Source of the DNA: Sphingomonadales bacterium
GTDB lineage: Bacteria; Pseudomonadota; Alphaproteobacteria; Sphingomonadales; Sphingomonadaceae
NCBI GenBank assembly: GCA_947470185.1
Contig: CANIRZ010000001.1
Span: 30,013-94,012, forward strand
Length of the DNA stretch: 64,000 nucleotides
Direction of reading: 5' to 3'
Notes under the pieces: generated by a model
What the model saw: only the letters and a program-made list of their open reading frames with translations
What the model was told of the DNA's origin: nothing
The model's database searches: none
Program-made: the position numbers and the translations under genes
Shown here: in pieces, positions 1 through 9,498 of the stretch
Layout: each line of letters starts with the position of its first letter
How positions within the stretch are numbered: the first letter of the stretch is position 1

Positions 1-105
1 TTTGGTCGCGAGCGGTGCAATTTTGTCCGTTGCGAACCGCTTGGTCGTGGCACGGATCATGTCGGCGTTTTCGCCAAGAGCGAAGTCTAAGGTCATGCTT
101 GTCAT
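1..105 (-). CDS. Acyl-CoA dehydrogenase, N-terminal fragment (cut by window edge)
   Basis: Only the first 35 codons are present, read leftwards from an ATG at 105 (a second in-frame ATG lies at 96). The peptide begins MTSMTLDFALGENADMIRAT and continues TKRFATDKIAPLA. This matches the N-terminal helices of isovaleryl-CoA/acyl-CoA dehydrogenases, FAD flavoproteins that oxidise acyl-CoA thioesters in branched-chain amino-acid or fatty-acid breakdown. The catalytic part lies outside the window, so substrate specificity cannot be judged. It is divergent from the oxidoreductase starting at 215, so the 109-nt gap must hold both promoters. Confidence 0.6.
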   Translation of the reverse strand, partial: MTSMTLDFALGENADMIRATTKRFATDKIAPLATK

Positions 106-214
106 CCCATCGCTCTGCCATTTATTTGGATATGCTGCAAGCATGGGGCTAGCCAGTCAGTTACCTTTTGCCTACCGCTTGTAACATGATTTCCAAGCGA
201 GCGAATCTTCACTG

Positions 215-1450
215 ATGCATTATGATATTCTCATCGTCGGCGGCGGCCATGGCGGCGCGCAAGCGGCAATTGCACTTCGGCAGGTCAAATATGAAGGCAG
301 CATTGGCATAGTGAATGCCGAGCCTGAATATCCTTATGAGCGCCCGCCATTGTCCAAAGACTATTTTGCTGGTGACAAGGCGTTTGAACGCATCATGATC
401 CGACCCGCAGCCTTTTGGGCCGAGCGTGCCATCGACATTATGCTGGGACAGCGCGTCGATAGCGTTGACCCCGCTGCTCATCAGGTGACCGTTTTTGACG
501 GTACAATTATCTCATATGGCAGCATGATTTGGGCAACGGGCGGCAGTCCGCGGCAATTGCCCGTTGAGGGGGGCAATCTGTCCGGTATGCATGTCGTGCG
601 CACCCGTGCAGATGTCGACCGGATGCTTGATGGCCTTGATGATGTCGCGGAGGTTGCGATTGTTGGCGGCGGCTATATCGGGCTTGAGGCGGCGGCCGTG
701 CTGCGCAAAATGGGTAAGAAAGTGACTGTGCTGGAGGCCATGGACCGCGTGCTGGCGCGGGTCGCTGGCGAACCGCTGTCACGCTTTTACGAATCCGAGC
801 ATCGCGCGCATGGCGTCGACGTTCGGTTGGGCATTGAAATCACCGCTGTTGAAGGCGAGGGCTTTGTCACTGGCGTTCGCTTGGCGGATGGTGAGGTGAT
901 CCCCGCGCAGATGGTCATTGTCGGAATTGGGATCATTCCCGCCGTCGCGCCATTGCTCAATGCGGGCGCAGCCGGCGGGACAGGGGTTGATGTCGATGCC
1001 TATTGCCGGACGTCGCTGCCAGATATCTTTGCCATCGGTGATTGCGCGGCGCACGCCAACGCCTTTGCCGGCGGCAACATCATGCGCGTTGAATCTGTGC
1101 AAAACGCCAATGACATGGCGAATGCTGTGGCCAAAAGCCTGACGGGCGAGCTTACGCAATATCACGCTGTGCCATGGTTTTGGTCCAACCAATATGACCT
1201 GCGATTGCAAACCGTCGGGATCAGTGCGGGTTACGATACGACCATATTGCGCGGTGACCCCAACACACGCAGCTTTTCACTGATTTACCTAAAAGCGGGC
1301 AAAGTCATCGCGCTCGACTGTGTCAATGCCACCAAGGATTATGTGCAAGGCCGTTTGTTCGTGACCGATGGCCTTTCGCCCACGGGTGATCAATTGGCTG
1401 ACACAGCTGTTACCTTGAAGGAACTCGCCGCAGAATTGGCGGCCACCTAA
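215..1450 (+). CDS. FAD-dependent ferredoxin--NAD(P)+ reductase family oxidoreductase
   Basis: A 411-aa flavoprotein of the putidaredoxin/rhodocoxin reductase (BphA4-like) family, which passes electrons from NAD(P)H to a ferredoxin that serves an oxygenase or P450. Visible parts are the N-terminal FAD dinucleotide site (GGGHGG, residues 9-14), the family sequence [11 protein letters not shown] (about 41-51), a second Rossmann site for NAD(P)H ([10 protein letters not shown], about 150), the FAD-contact motif AIGDCA (about 280), and a C-terminal reductase domain with [10 protein letters not shown]. The length is normal. No 2Fe-2S ferredoxin or oxygenase is adjacent, so its partner is unknown; the nearby 7Fe ferredoxin at 4612 is not the usual type of partner. 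It ends 4 nt before the helicase start, so the two are probably co-transcribed. Confidence 0.88.
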   Translation: MHYDILIVGGGHGGAQAAIALRQVKYEGSIGIVNAEPEYPYERPPLSKDYFAGDKAFERIMIRPAAFWAERAIDIMLGQRVDSVDPAAHQVTVFDGTIISYGSMIWATGGSPRQLPVEGGNLSGMHVVRTRADVDRMLDGLDDVAEVAIVGGGYIGLEAAAVLRKMGKKVTVLEAMDRVLARVAGEPLSRFYESEHRAHGVDVRLGIEITAVEGEGFVTGVRLADGEVIPAQMVIVGIGIIPAVAPLLNAGAAGGTGVDVDAYCRTSLPDIFAIGDCAAHANAFAGGNIMRVESVQNANDMANAVAKSLTGELTQYHAVPWFWSNQYDLRLQTVGISAGYDTTILRGDPNTRSFSLIYLKAGKVIALDCVNATKDYVQGRLFVTDGLSPTGDQLADTAVTLKELAAELAAT

Positions 1451-1454
1451 ACAT

Positions 1455-4241
1455 TTGCCTCCGGTACGTTCCGCCCTCACGGCCATATTAGGCCCTACCA
1501 ACACAGGTAAGACACATCTTGCCGTCGAGCGGATGTGTGCGCACTCCAGCGGTATGATCGGCTTTCCCCTGCGCTTGCTGGCGCGGGAAATTTACGACCG
1601 CGTTGTGGCCATGAAAGGCGTGCAGAATGTCGCGTTGATCACAGGCGAAGAACGCATCGAGCCGCCGCAAGCGCGCTGGTATTGCTGCACCGTTGAAAGC
1701 ATGCCCATCCAGAAAGAATTTGCCTTTGTCGCGATTGACGAAGCGCAATTGGGTGCCGATCCCGAACGCGGGCATATCTTTACCGACCGCATATTGCATG
1801 CGCGCGGACGCGAGGAAACGATGATCTTGGGGTCGGAAAGCCTGCGCCCGATCATTCGGTCGCTGCTGCCCGATGCAGAGATAATCTCCCGCCCGCGCTT
1901 CTCGACGTTGAGCTACGCTGGTGCCAAGAAACTGTCGCGCTTGCCAAAGCGGTCCGCCATCGTCGCCTTTTCTATTGAACAAGTATATGCCGTGGCCGAA
2001 ACCCTGCGCCGGATGCGTGGCGGTGCGGCGGTCGTGATGGGCGCGTTGTCGCCGCGTACACGAAATGCGCAAGTGGCGATGTTTCAATCGGGCGAGGTGG
2101 ATTATCTCGTCGCCACCGACGCGATCGGCATGGGGCTGAACCTTGACGTTGCCCATGTTGCCTTTGTCAGCCTCTCCAAATTTGACGGCTCGCGCCGCCG
2201 CCGATTGACGGTTGCAGAAATGGCGCAAATTGCAGGCCGCGCTGGCCGGCACCAACGTGACGGCAGTTTTGGGACGCTGGCTGGCGAAGGCAGCGAATTC
2301 ACACCCGAAGAAGTTCTGGCGATTGAAGGGCACAGCTTCCCACGTCTGGATTGGCTCTTTTGGCGGGAGGCAAAGCCGCGTTTCAACGATATTGCCACAT
2401 TGATCGCCGATCTGGAGAAAAAGCCACATCGTCCGGGGCTTTTGCCCGCGCCAAAGGTTATCGACCTGTTGGTGTTGAAACGCTTGGCTGAATTGCCCGA
2501 TGTGAAAGCGCTCATTCGCCACCCCGTCGACGTTGCGCGCCTGTGGGAAGTCGCATGTCTGCCCGACTTCCGGCAAATGGGTGAGGAGCATCACAGCCGT
2601 TTCGTCGCGTCTTTGTGGCAGTATCTAGGCCAGAATGAACGCGTCATTCCACAGGGCGTCTATGCCAGCGAACTTGCACGGCTGGATAACATCCAAGGTG
2701 ATGTGGATACGTTGTCGGCGCGAATCGCGGCGGTGCGGACTTGGACCTATATTGCCCACCGAAGCGATTGGCTGACCAATCCGCCTGCGATGGCCGAACG
2801 TGCTCGAGCGTTGGAAGAAAAATTATCTGATGCGCTGCACGATGCGCTGCGTCAGCGGTTTGTCGATAAACGCACATCAATGTTGCTTCGGAAAGGCGCG
2901 AAAGATGTCGGTTTGCTGCCCGTCGAGATTCAGGCGGACAACCGTGTTCTGGTAGATGGCGAGGACATTGGCACTTTACAGGGCTTCGCCTTTCGGGTTG
3001 ACCCAGCGGCCAAAGCGGGTGACCGTAAATTGTTATTGGCTGCCGCCGAACGGCATTTGGCAGCCATTTTGAGACAAAAGGCAAAGGACGTAAGTATGGC
3101 AGAGGACAGCGAATTCTCGCTCGCAGCCGATGGAGAGGGCAAGCCCGCGATTTTCTGGAAGGGCGAACTTCTTGGCGCGTTGACTAAGGGTCGGACACTG
3201 CTTCAACCCGCATTTACCCCAGTGAAGGCCGTTTCCGGACTTGAAGGCGACGCTTTGCGGGACATCACCACCCGCGCCGAAGGCTGGATAGAAGCGCAAT
3301 TGGCCAAGGCAATGGGCGGCATCGTCGGGCTTTTGGACCTTGCCCAGCAAGCCGATGTCGACGGCAATGTGCGTGCACTTGCGGTGCGCTTAGCCGACGA
3401 GGGCGGTATCGCTGGCCGGCACTATCTAGCCGATGCGATTGCGGCATTGCCAAAGGAAGCACGCGGCGCAGCGCGCAAGGGCGGCATCGTGTTTGGCGCG
3501 CTTGATATTTATCACCACGCCGCGTTGAAACCTGCGGCGGCCAAATGGCGCGCAGCATTATTTGCGGCGCGTGACAGCCTTGCGATGCCCGAACTTCCGC
3601 CTGAAAGCGCGGTGCATTTGAAGGCGTGGAACTTTGCTAATGCATCCGAAGCACGCAACGCTGGCTACAGGCGCATTGGCGACGAGTATGTCCGCATTGA
3701 TTTGGCCGAACGCGTCATTAAAAAAGCGCATGAAGCCCGTGGGCAGGGCAATTTGGTCAGCATGGACATGGCCTTCGCAACGTCGCTGGGCATTAGTGAG
3801 GCTGGGTTAAAGGCATTGATGCGCGATGCAGGCTTCCGCCCTGCGGAAAAGGCACAAGAGCCGCAGGCTGAACCTGAGCCTGCATCTGACGCGGTGGCAG
3901 ACGCAGCGCAGGGTGTTGCGAGCGACGTTGCGCCAGCATCCGAAACTGAAAATGTTCAACCCGACGTCGCTGGCGAACAAGAGGCGATCGCCACCGAACC
4001 TACCGTTGCCCCTGCACCCGAACCGCAAGCTGTCACGCTCACACACTGGCGCTGGGTCGGCCTGCCAAAGCCGCGTCCGCCCGAGCAGCGTCAACAGCGT
4101 GCCAAGCCACAACATCACAAAACACACGCTGCAGGTAAGCCGCAGGCCAAGCCAGATCGCATGCCTGTTGCGCCAAAGCAAAATGCCCAGCCATCATCCT
4201 TGGCGCTGCAGTTGGCGGCGCTTAAGGGCCTCAAGCTTTAG
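1455..4241 (+). CDS. SUV3-type DExH helicase with a low-complexity C-terminal tail
   Basis: A 928-aa protein starting at TTG, 4 nt after the previous stop; the start is fixed because the Walker A motif GPTNTGKT already lies at residues 13-20. Motif II is DEAQ (95-98), and the C-terminal RecA lobe shows TDAIGMGLNLD (221-231), SLSKFDG and QIAGRAGRH (258-266). This is the pattern of the mitochondrial RNA helicase SUV3 and its alphaproteobacterial homologues, so an RNA-unwinding role is likely but not shown here. From about residue 790 the protein becomes rich in Glu, Pro and Ala and ends in a basic Arg/Lys/Gln/His stretch, which could bind RNA. An S4 RNA-binding gene follows after 15 nt, which fits an RNA-related operon. 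Confidence 0.87.
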   Translation: MPPVRSALTAILGPTNTGKTHLAVERMCAHSSGMIGFPLRLLAREIYDRVVAMKGVQNVALITGEERIEPPQARWYCCTVESMPIQKEFAFVAIDEAQLGADPERGHIFTDRILHARGREETMILGSESLRPIIRSLLPDAEIISRPRFSTLSYAGAKKLSRLPKRSAIVAFSIEQVYAVAETLRRMRGGAAVVMGALSPRTRNAQVAMFQSGEVDYLVATDAIGMGLNLDVAHVAFVSLSKFDGSRRRRLTVAEMAQIAGRAGRHQRDGSFGTLAGEGSEFTPEEVLAIEGHSFPRLDWLFWREAKPRFNDIATLIADLEKKPHRPGLLPAPKVIDLLVLKRLAELPDVKALIRHPVDVARLWEVACLPDFRQMGEEHHSRFVASLWQYLGQNERVIPQGVYASELARLDNIQGDVDTLSARIAAVRTWTYIAHRSDWLTNPPAMAERARALEEKLSDALHDALRQRFVDKRTSMLLRKGAKDVGLLPVEIQADNRVLVDGEDIGTLQGFAFRVDPAAKAGDRKLLLAAAERHLAAILRQKAKDVSMAEDSEFSLAADGEGKPAIFWKGELLGALTKGRTLLQPAFTPVKAVSGLEGDALRDITTRAEGWIEAQLAKAMGGIVGLLDLAQQADVDGNVRALAVRLADEGGIAGRHYLADAIAALPKEARGAARKGGIVFGALDIYHHAALKPAAAKWRAALFAARDSLAMPELPPESAVHLKAWNFANASEARNAGYRRIGDEYVRIDLAERVIKKAHEARGQGNLVSMDMAFATSLGISEAGLKALMRDAGFRPAEKAQEPQAEPEPASDAVADAAQGVASDVAPASETENVQPDVAGEQEAIATEPTVAPAPEPQAVTLTHWRWVGLPKPRPPEQRQQRAKPQHHKTHAAGKPQAKPDRMPVAPKQNAQPSSLALQLAALKGLKL

Positions 4242-4256
4242 ACGGTCGGGGCGACT

Positions 4257-4505
4257 TTGCGGATCGACAAGCTCCTTTTCTTTCTGCGCTTCGCCAAGAG
4301 CCGAACGCTTGCCCAAGGCTGGGCCGAGGCGGGGCATATCCGCGTCAATGGCCGCCGAGTTGAAAAGGCAAGCCTGCCGATCGTCACGGGGGACGTCATT
4401 ACCATGCCAATTGGTGAAACCGTTGTGACCCTAAAGCTTCTTTCGATGCCCTTTCGGCGGGGTCCAGCGTCTGAGGCACAGCTTTGCTATCAACTGATAG
4501 ACTAA
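4257..4505 (+). CDS. S4-domain RNA-binding protein, HslR (Hsp15)-like
   Basis: An 82-aa protein from a TTG start. Residues 1-60 form an S4 fold: RIDKLLFFLRFAKSR, then GHIRVNGRRVEKAS, then GDVITMPIGE. In Escherichia coli the related Hsp15 rescues stalled 50S subunits that carry a nascent chain; that function is carried over only by family likeness. The protein is shorter than E. coli Hsp15 (133 aa) and lacks its basic C-terminal tail. Its position just after a SUV3-type helicase suggests coupled expression. No upstream ATG fits the frame. Confidence 0.8.
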   Translation: MRIDKLLFFLRFAKSRTLAQGWAEAGHIRVNGRRVEKASLPIVTGDVITMPIGETVVTLKLLSMPFRRGPASEAQLCYQLID

Positions 4506-4611
4506 AAATTGGCAGGCATTTGCATTCGGCCGTTGACTTCCCCCCGCGCCTCGCAATAGGCACTCGGAGTGAAGTGGCTTACGTACCGCCACCTATAGGA
4601 GAGTTCCGCAA

Positions 4612-4950
4612 GTGACTTATGTTGTTACCGATGCCTGCATCCGCTGCAAATATATGGACTGCGTTGAAGTATGTCCGGTGGATTGCTTTTACGAAGGCGA
4701 CAACATGCTCGTCATTAACCCCAATGAATGCATCGATTGCGGCGTTTGTGAACCAGAATGCCCCGCAGAAGCCATTTTGCCAGATACCGAAAGCGGTCTT
4801 GAGCAATGGCTTGAATTGAACGCCACCTACAGCGCCGAATGGCCGAATATCACCACTAGCCGTGAACCACCTGCCGATGCAGATGAGTTTAAGGGCGAAG
4901 AAGGCAAATTCGACAAATATTTCAGCGCTGATCCCGGCGAGGGCGACTAA
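4612..4950 (+). CDS. fdxA: 7Fe ferredoxin FdxA
   Basis: A 112-aa ferredoxin starting at GTG, with an AGGAGAG ribosome site at about 4597-4603. The cysteines are spaced as in seven-iron ferredoxins: C9, C17 and C50 for the [3Fe-4S] cluster, and C21, C40, C43 and C46 for the [4Fe-4S] cluster; C12 and C25 are additional. The acidic C-terminal half is typical of the family. It is a soluble electron carrier whose partners vary. In many alphaproteobacteria a carD regulator follows fdxA; here the next gene is instead a convergent flavin oxidoreductase whose stop overlaps the fdxA stop by 4 nt. Confidence 0.95.
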   Translation: MTYVVTDACIRCKYMDCVEVCPVDCFYEGDNMLVINPNECIDCGVCEPECPAEAILPDTESGLEQWLELNATYSAEWPNITTSREPPADADEFKGEEGKFDKYFSADPGEGD

Positions 4951-6239
4951 GCCTTTTCGGTGCGGTGCGCCTTCAACCAGCTTTTTTGATAGCTTTCGAC
5001 TTCACGAAGCGCGGCAAACACCGTGAGGTCGGATTGTACCCTGCCAGTGCGGCCAAGCGCATAAATCTGGCTGTAGAACCAATATTGGGTCGCAAAACCT
5101 TCTATGCCGCGTATCATCTTGAGCTTGCGCAAGGACGAAAGCCATTCGGGCAGCAGCTTCAACTGGTTTTCGACCCTAGGAAGCATAGCCATGCCGCCCA
5201 GCAGCCGCTTGGGCGCCTCGGGCATTACACATAATGGCCTGGCAAGGCCGATGACGTCGGCGGCACCGTTACGCAGCGCTTGCTCCATGGCGGATGCACT
5301 GCGGAAACCGCCAGTCACCATCAGTGGTATTGTTAATTCGGCCTTCATTGCTTGCGCAAAATCAACAAAATAGGCCTCACGCGCGAGCGTGGTGTCCGCC
5401 ACATTTTGCGTTTCTTCGACTTCCATGCCTTCGAGGCCCAGAAGTTTTGGCTGTTCATAGGTACCGCCGGAGATCTCGATGAGGTCAACGCCAGCTTCCT
5501 GCAACCAGCGTGCAACCTGAAGGCTGTCTTCAAAGGCGAAACCGCCGCGCTGGAAATCGGCACTGTTCAATTTGACTGAAATGGGGAAGTCACGCCCAAC
5601 CAAAGTACGCACTGTATTCAGCGTGAACATCAGAAAACGTGCGCGATTGACAAGGCTTCCGCCCCAACGGTCCGTGCGCTGGTTGGACCGTGGGCTCAAA
5701 AACTGCGAAATAAGATAGCCATGTGCGGCATGGATTTGGACGCCGGTGAAACCGCCATTTTTGCAGTGCAAAGCCGCCTGACCAAAACGGCCAATCAAGT
5801 TCAAAATTTCGTCTTCGGTGAGCGCGACCGGTATGCCAAATTGTCCACCCGGTAGCCCCAATTTGACAGCGGAAGGCGCCTTGGGGTGCGGATTGACCGC
5901 GCGCATGGTTTGCCGTCCGGCGTGGCTAATTTGCGCCCAAAAATGGTTGCCATTGCGTGTTGCTGCTTTAGTCCACGCCTGAAGCGCATCCATCATCTCT
6001 TCGTCCGGCTGTCCGTTAAAAAAGACGTTACCGGGACGTTCCAGATGATTGGCATCAATATGGATATTGCCCGAGATATGCAGGCCAGCCCCGCCATCTG
6101 ACCAAATGCCATATAATCGCTGCAGTTCGGGCGTCGGACGACCCATTGGATCAGCCAACCCCTCGGTCATCGCGGCCTTTGCGATACGATTATTCAAAAC
6201 CGCCCCGCATGGCATTGTCAAAGTGCTATTTAGTCTCAC
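4947..6239 (-). CDS. NADH:flavin oxidoreductase, Old Yellow Enzyme family
   Basis: A 430-aa FMN enzyme with a TIM-barrel OYE domain. Supporting segments are [10 protein letters not shown] (101-110), the substrate/FMN region [19 protein letters not shown] (about 166-184), [12 protein letters not shown], and [10 protein letters not shown] near the phosphate-binding end of the barrel. Members reduce activated C=C bonds with NAD(P)H. It lacks the C-terminal 4Fe-4S and second flavin domain of the 2,4-dienoyl-CoA reductase type, so it is the short form; the last 80 residues are a family-type tail. The physiological substrate is unknown. Its start is 3 bp from the end of the lipoprotein gene upstream on the same strand, so the two may be co-transcribed. 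Confidence 0.86.
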   Translation of the reverse strand: MRLNSTLTMPCGAVLNNRIAKAAMTEGLADPMGRPTPELQRLYGIWSDGGAGLHISGNIHIDANHLERPGNVFFNGQPDEEMMDALQAWTKAATRNGNHFWAQISHAGRQTMRAVNPHPKAPSAVKLGLPGGQFGIPVALTEDEILNLIGRFGQAALHCKNGGFTGVQIHAAHGYLISQFLSPRSNQRTDRWGGSLVNRARFLMFTLNTVRTLVGRDFPISVKLNSADFQRGGFAFEDSLQVARWLQEAGVDLIEISGGTYEQPKLLGLEGMEVEETQNVADTTLAREAYFVDFAQAMKAELTIPLMVTGGFRSASAMEQALRNGAADVIGLARPLCVMPEAPKRLLGGMAMLPRVENQLKLLPEWLSSLRKLKMIRGIEGFATQYWFYSQIYALGRTGRVQSDLTVFAALREVESYQKSWLKAHRTEKA

Positions 6240-6541
6240 TTTGGTTCGCTTGCTGTATCGGGTTTTGTGGTGCCAGCGGGTTCCGTTTCCATCGGTGGCG
6301 CTTTGGCGGCATCCGTCTTTGGTGCTTCGACGTTGGCTGGTTTTGAAGCCGCAGGCGCGGCATCAAGCGTTGCTTCGTCGGTCGATTCATCGGTATTAAT
6401 CATGTCGTCGCTGATCGTACCTTTCAGACTTTCGAGATTATCCATACGTGTTTCTGTGACTTGATTGTCTTCCTTGGAACTGCCGCAGGCAGACACCAGA
6501 AGCAGTAGGGCAAGGGCCGGCATTAGTCGGGAAAAGCGCAT
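6236..6541 (-). CDS. Small hypothetical lipoprotein
   Basis: A 101-aa protein. I chose the ATG at 6541 because GAGGA sits 4 nt upstream; an in-frame ATG 15 nt earlier has no such site. The N-terminus MRFSRLMPALALLLLVSACG is a lipoprotein signal with lipobox VSAC. The rest is polar and disordered-looking, rich in Glu, Asp, Thr, Ala and Pro. I recognise no domain. It lies between lipB (15 nt upstream) and the OYE-family gene, which it overlaps by 4 nt, so it is probably a member of that operon and sits in a membrane leaflet facing the periplasm. Confidence 0.65.
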   Translation of the reverse strand: MRFSRLMPALALLLLVSACGSSKEDNQVTETRMDNLESLKGTISDDMINTDESTDEATLDAAPAASKPANVEAPKTDAAKAPPMETEPAGTTKPDTASEPK

Positions 6542-6556
6542 GATATCCTCGTTCAT

Positions 6557-7234
6557 CTATTTCGGCGCGACCGTACAATTTCCGGTCGTTTTCGCAAGAC
6601 TATTGAGAAAGCTGACAAAAGTGGCGCGCAATGCGGCGTCAAAATCTGCGAGCGTTGCCTCAATACCCAAAGCGGCAAGGCTCGTGACCGGATATTCGGA
6701 TATACCGCATGGTACGATGCCCGAAAAATGGTTCAGATCGGGTGCGATATTAACCGCAAAGCCGTGCATCGTGACCCATTTGCGGATCCGCACGCCAATG
6801 GCGCCAATCTTTGCCTCTTGGCCGTTTTTTGTGTCGCACCAGATACCCACGCGGCCCTCTGCGCGGCGCGCTTCGACCCCAAAATGTCCAAGGGCTTCGA
6901 TTACCCAGCCTTCCAACGCATGGACGTAGCAGCGCACATCTTTACCCCTATGCGCAAGGTCAAGCATGACATATCCCACGCGCTGGCCAGGGCCATGGTA
7001 GGTGTACCGCCCACCGCGTCCGGTGTCATAAACCGGAAACTGTTGGCTCAGCAGCTCGGCAGGGTCTGCACTCGTTCCGCTGGTGTACAAAGGCGGGTGT
7101 TCAAGCAGCCATACAAGCTCGCGCGCGCCGGTATCGCGTATTGCAGCCTGCAACGCTCCCATACGCGCGACCGCGTCGGGGTAAGGGGTCAGGCCTTCGG
7201 AAACGTCCCAGTCGATATTGCCATCCAAAATCAT
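6557..7234 (-). CDS. lipB: Octanoyl-[acyl-carrier-protein] transferase LipB
   Basis: Transfers octanoate from acyl-carrier protein to the lipoyl domains of 2-oxoacid dehydrogenases and the glycine cleavage H protein. With the ATG at 7234 (AAAGG just upstream) the protein is 225 aa, the usual size; an upstream GTG at 7270 would add 12 residues. Family signatures are [24 protein letters not shown] (about 72-84), [17 protein letters not shown] with the conserved Lys at about 142, and GIVPCGI with the catalytic Cys at about 176. It is transcribed leftwards into the lipoprotein and OYE genes. lipA is not in the window. Confidence 0.95.
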   Translation of the reverse strand: MILDGNIDWDVSEGLTPYPDAVARMGALQAAIRDTGARELVWLLEHPPLYTSGTSADPAELLSQQFPVYDTGRGGRYTYHGPGQRVGYVMLDLAHRGKDVRCYVHALEGWVIEALGHFGVEARRAEGRVGIWCDTKNGQEAKIGAIGVRIRKWVTMHGFAVNIAPDLNHFSGIVPCGISEYPVTSLAALGIEATLADFDAALRATFVSFLNSLAKTTGNCTVAPK

Positions 7235-7298
7235 GTAGCAGCCTTTAGCATGGCGCAAGCGCCTTGCCACCGCATATGTCTATCTCTACGCCCCAGCT

Positions 7299-8057
7299 AT
7301 GCAGACGAACAAAATGCCAAAGAAGCTTGATTACCGGACCGTGTGGTCTGATGCGCGCAATATGTTTGCGGCGGACAAAGACGCGATTGTTGCAATCGCC
7401 GGCTTCTTCATCTTTTTGACAGCTTGGATTTCTGGTTTTCTGGTGCCGCCATTGATGATCGACACTTTGGAAAATGCGGACACGGCAGTTGCAACGCTCA
7501 GCAGCTATTTTGAGGTCAATTGGCCTATATTGCTGCCAAGCATGATGGTGACGATGTATGGGAGTTTGTCGCTCTATGTCCTGCTGTCGGGGCGTACTTT
7601 GACCAAAGTAGGGGACGCCCTTGGCGTCGCGGCGGCATTGTTTGTGCCCTATCTGGTGGCAAGTTTGTTGGTGGGATGGGCCACATTGGCTGGATTTTTC
7701 CTCCTCGTGATACCCGGGCTTTATCTGTCAGGGCGGTTTGCATTGCTGCCTGCGGTGATCGCGGGGGATAGTCGCCGCGGCATGCATGCATCGGTCCTTC
7801 GCACTTGGAACGTCACGCGTAACTATGGTTGGGCGATTTTGATATTGATGCTGTTCGTTGCGCTCGCAGTGCGCCTAGCATCCGGGATCGCGGGCGGCGC
7901 AGTTGATGCCGTTTCCCAATCCATCGCAGGCGAGGCGGGGATTCCGATCCTTCAGTCAGGCGTTAGCGCGCTCTTCGTCACTGTCGAGGCCGTGGCTTTC
8001 ATCTTGATGCTCGCTGCCGTCAACCGTCAACTTTCGGCGCAAACCCCTCATCAATAA
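7299..8057 (+). CDS. Multi-pass integral membrane protein, function unknown
   Basis: A 252-aa protein with about five or six hydrophobic segments (about 27-50, 72-95, 105-150 as a pair, 178-200 and 222-242) and a short basic N-terminus. The spacing and the segment VIPGLYLSGRFALLPAVI resemble the membrane domain of DUF975/glycerophosphodiesterase-type proteins, but I cannot name it. A second possible ATG lies at 7314. It is divergent from lipB (gap of about 64 nt), and its last 38 nt overlap the 3' end of the convergent GNAT gene. Confidence 0.7.
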   Translation: MQTNKMPKKLDYRTVWSDARNMFAADKDAIVAIAGFFIFLTAWISGFLVPPLMIDTLENADTAVATLSSYFEVNWPILLPSMMVTMYGSLSLYVLLSGRTLTKVGDALGVAAALFVPYLVASLLVGWATLAGFFLLVIPGLYLSGRFALLPAVIAGDSRRGMHASVLRTWNVTRNYGWAILILMLFVALAVRLASGIAGGAVDAVSQSIAGEAGIPILQSGVSALFVTVEAVAFILMLAAVNRQLSAQTPHQ

Positions 8058-8634
8058 GCGGGATGTGCGGTGCTGCATCGCGGGGGATGAGGCCAGTGAT
8101 GCGCGGGTCGGGGAAAGTTTCCAACTGTCGTTGGTAGGCGACGAAGCCCGATCTCTGATAAAAAGTGAGCGCATGCGGGCCGTCTAGCGTGCAGGTATGT
8201 ACCCACAACCGTTGCATGTCAGCCTCTGCCCAAGCCATTTGCAGCGCCATCGCCATCAGCCATTTGCCATGCCCCTTGCCGGTGAGTTCTGGCACCAGGC
8301 CGAAAAAGGCAATTTCACATTGCTCAGGCAGCCGAAAGTCGAGTTCCAAAATGCCGACCTCAATTCCCCGCCGGTCAAGAACGGCCCAAATGCGCACCAT
8401 TGGGTCATGAATGATCTGCAACAGATCGGCATCGCTCAGCTCAAGCCGTGAGAACCAAAGCCACGGCTCACCAATGCGACGATAAAGCGTGCGATATCGC
8501 TCGGCCGTTGGTGCCAGCCACCGGTCCAGTTGCAATTCCGACGCCGGCATAGCCCGCAGGGGCGGGCGGCTGGTCATTTCCAGCGATGTAACAATTGCCC
8601 CAAGGTCGCCAATGGCAATCGGACTATACACCAT
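8020..8634 (-). CDS. GNAT-family N-acetyltransferase
   Basis: A 204-aa protein. Residues about 85-185 form a GNAT domain: GILELDFRLPEQCEIAFFGL (beta4), then the acetyl-CoA-binding VPELTGKGHGKWLM, then HALTFYQRSGFVAYQR near the end. It is the third gene of trmL-hemF-GNAT, starting 6 nt after the hemF stop. The substrate cannot be inferred. Its 3' end overlaps the membrane-protein gene on the other strand. Confidence 0.8.
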   Translation of the reverse strand: MVYSPIAIGDLGAIVTSLEMTSRPPLRAMPASELQLDRWLAPTAERYRTLYRRIGEPWLWFSRLELSDADLLQIIHDPMVRIWAVLDRRGIEVGILELDFRLPEQCEIAFFGLVPELTGKGHGKWLMAMALQMAWAEADMQRLWVHTCTLDGPHALTFYQRSGFVAYQRQLETFPDPRITGLIPRDAAPHIPLIDEGFAPKVDG

Positions 8635-8640
8635 TGGGGA

Positions 8641-9498
8641 TCAGTCCCACGCAACTTGCGGCGGAAGGCTCATCAATATGGCGTCCACATTACCGCCGGT
8701 CTTTAGACCAAAGGTCGTGCCGCGGTCATATACCAGATTAAACTCGGCATAGAGGCCGCGCCAGCGCAATTGCGCCTGCTTTTCTTCCGCTGTGAACGGC
8801 TGGTTCATCCGGCGGCGAACAAGCTTTGGGAAGATGTCCAGAAAGGCATTGCCGACATCGCGGGTCAAAGCGAAATTTTGTTCAAACAAGGCATCGCTGC
8901 TATTTTCGAGATGATCGTAAAATATGCCGCCCACGCCGCGATGGATATTGCGATGCGGAATCCAGAAATAATCCTCTGCCCATTTGCGATAGCGTTCATA
9001 CACATCGGGGCCATAAGGCGCGCAAGCAGCACGCAGCCGCGCATGGAAATCGGCAGTATCCTCTTCATAGGGGATCGGAGGGTTCAGGTCAGCGCCGCCG
9101 CCAAACCAGCTTTTCGTCGTAACAAGATAGCGGGTATTCATGTGGACGGCTGGCACATGCGGGTTCGCCATATGCGCAACCAAGCTGATACCGGTAGCAA
9201 AGAAATTAGGGTCTTCCGCCGCGCCATGAATGGTTTTGGCAAATTCGGGGTTAAAACTGCCGCCTACGGTGGAGACGTTTACGCCGACTTTTTCGAAGAC
9301 CTTGCCCTTCATCACGCCGCGTACGCCGCCGCCGCCGGGGGAGCCGTCATGATCATTGCGATCCCATGGCATATATTCAAACGAGGCGTCCGAGCCTGCT
9401 TCGCGCTCAATGGCTTCAAACGCGGCGCAGATGTTGTCGCGCAGCGATTCGAAAGAGGTTCGTGCGGCCTGTTGGCGATCATCAAGGATCAGGGTCAC
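8641..9498 (-). CDS. hemF: Oxygen-dependent coproporphyrinogen III oxidase HemF
   Basis: A 285-aa enzyme that oxidatively decarboxylates coproporphyrinogen III to protoporphyrinogen IX in heme synthesis, using O2. Strong family blocks are present: GGGGVRGVMKGKVFEKVGVN, HMANPHVPAVHMNTRY, SWFGGGADLNPPIPYEED, HRGVGGIFYDHL and EFNLVYDRGTTFGLKTGG. The length is normal. The start ATG overlaps the trmL stop by 4 nt, which implies translational coupling. Together with the bc1 operon nearby it points to aerobic life. Confidence 0.96.
   Translation of the reverse strand: MTLILDDRQQAARTSFESLRDNICAAFEAIEREAGSDASFEYMPWDRNDHDGSPGGGGVRGVMKGKVFEKVGVNVSTVGGSFNPEFAKTIHGAAEDPNFFATGISLVAHMANPHVPAVHMNTRYLVTTKSWFGGGADLNPPIPYEEDTADFHARLRAACAPYGPDVYERYRKWAEDYFWIPHRNIHRGVGGIFYDHLENSSDALFEQNFALTRDVGNAFLDIFPKLVRRRMNQPFTAEEKQAQLRWRGLYAEFNLVYDRGTTFGLKTGGNVDAILMSLPPQVAWD

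Noticed and set aside
1488-2594. Long open frame (368 codons) on the minus strand inside the helicase gene
   Set aside because: It is antisense to a gene with clear motifs, has no domain of its own and the His/Arg/Gln-rich composition typical of shadow frames.
215-4950. The ferredoxin reductase and FdxA as a dedicated electron-transfer pair
   Set aside because: Reductases of this family normally serve 2Fe-2S ferredoxins; the two genes are separated by the helicase and S4 genes and are probably not functionally paired.
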